NCBI RefSeq assembly: GCF_016920785.2
Contig: NW_024609955.1
Span: 868,001 to 932,000, forward strand
From: Ixodes scapularis
Taxonomy: Eukaryota > Arthropoda > Arachnida > Ixodida > Ixodidae
Direction of reading: 5' to 3'
DNA length: 64,000 nucleotides
Shown here: positions 63,810-64,000 of the stretch, one piece after another
How positions within the stretch are numbered: position 1 is the first letter of the stretch
Layout: every line of letters begins with the position of its first letter
Translations under genes and position numbers: made by a program
The notes under the pieces: generated by a model
Databases searched by the model: none
What the model was told of the DNA's origin: nothing
The model's input: the letters and a program-made list of their open reading frames with translations, nothing else

Positions 63810-64000
63810 AATGTTCTCGCATAACATTTCCAGGAGTTGTCTGAAAGTGCACTTGTACTAAAATGGGGCTACTGGTATGGTTTTATGACTTTCGAGAGGA
63901 CCTGCTGATTGAAAGTCAAACTGGCAGGAAAAAATGTTATGTAGGTAATTTAATTGGCTTGCTCAACCATGTAAATAATGTCTTGCAAACCTGCATCGCC
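63810..64000. other. Window edge, no feature
   Basis: This is probably the intron upstream of the Harbinger exon on the minus strand. No coding match was seen. Confidence 0.35.

Overview
This is repeat-dense eukaryotic nuclear DNA, most likely from a hard tick (Ixodida) or a close chelicerate relative. The evidence is a tRNA-headed SINE of the tick 'Ruka' type with a perfect 14-bp target-site duplication, a Penelope-like element whose GIY-YIG domain matches the kind abundant in ticks, L2/CR1-like and I-like LINEs, and many hAT, Harbinger and Kolobok-like DNA elements. Nothing bacterial or organellar is visible, and there is no CRISPR array. No host gene can be called with confidence. Nearly every recognisable coding stretch belongs to a transposable element, usually broken by frameshifts or stops.

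Layout. 1-6.9 kb: inverted-repeat elements, including a 3.4-kb element with GGGCCCGTTTGCTCGAAGC ends that encloses a foldback-like element with arrays of CGTTTCGTCGACA, then a second foldback-like element with arrays of GACAATATGGTCCC. 6.9-7.7 kb: a TIR-bounded block of CRE-like (TGACGTCA) and E-box (CACGTG) palindromes. 7.7-10.4 kb: two opposed Ty3/gypsy pol remnants with a LINE tail inserted. 12.8-15.3 kb: a 5'-truncated I-type LINE with RT, RNase H and zinc knuckle. 15.9-17.0 kb: a long-TIR element. 18.07-20.95 kb: a Kolobok-like element (TTAA duplication) that received a Penelope-like element, a TA-flanked MITE and a hAT MITE. 21.8 kb: a Harbinger-type MITE. 22.4-23.5 kb: a CpG-rich stretch and one candidate host exon. 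23.85-26.8 kb: an element with TIRs of more than 600 bp around an acidic-motif ORF that may be its transposase. 27.7-30.35 kb: two copies of a palindromic MITE, one split by an ATCGATAGT-rich hAT MITE, with an SGNH-esterase fragment between them. 32.07-34.05 kb: a defective hAT carrying a DUF4371/ZMYM-type transposase pseudogene. 35.0, 37.5, 45.8, 50.75 and 59.3 kb: further nonautonomous DNA elements. 40.3-43.85 kb: a tandem segmental duplication whose second copy is the empty site of an L2/CR1 LINE. 52.4-54.9 and 60.4-61.1 kb: more decayed LINE copies. 61.4-62.3 kb: a THAP-domain fragment next to a Kolobok-like right end. 62.9-63.2 kb: the SINE. 63.47-63.81 kb: a HARBI1-type nuclease pseudogene.

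The window reads as a layered record of transposition. Several insertions are resolved to the base by target-site duplications: 18,222/19,428; 20,055/20,743; 27,959/28,710; 32,057/34,054; 45,762/46,755; 62,912/63,164. Recurring themes are nonautonomous elements whose ends carry arrays of short motifs, and long hairpins able to form double-stranded RNA. All coordinates come from reading the sequence by eye. Family names rest on protein motifs, terminal sequences and duplications, not on database searches.
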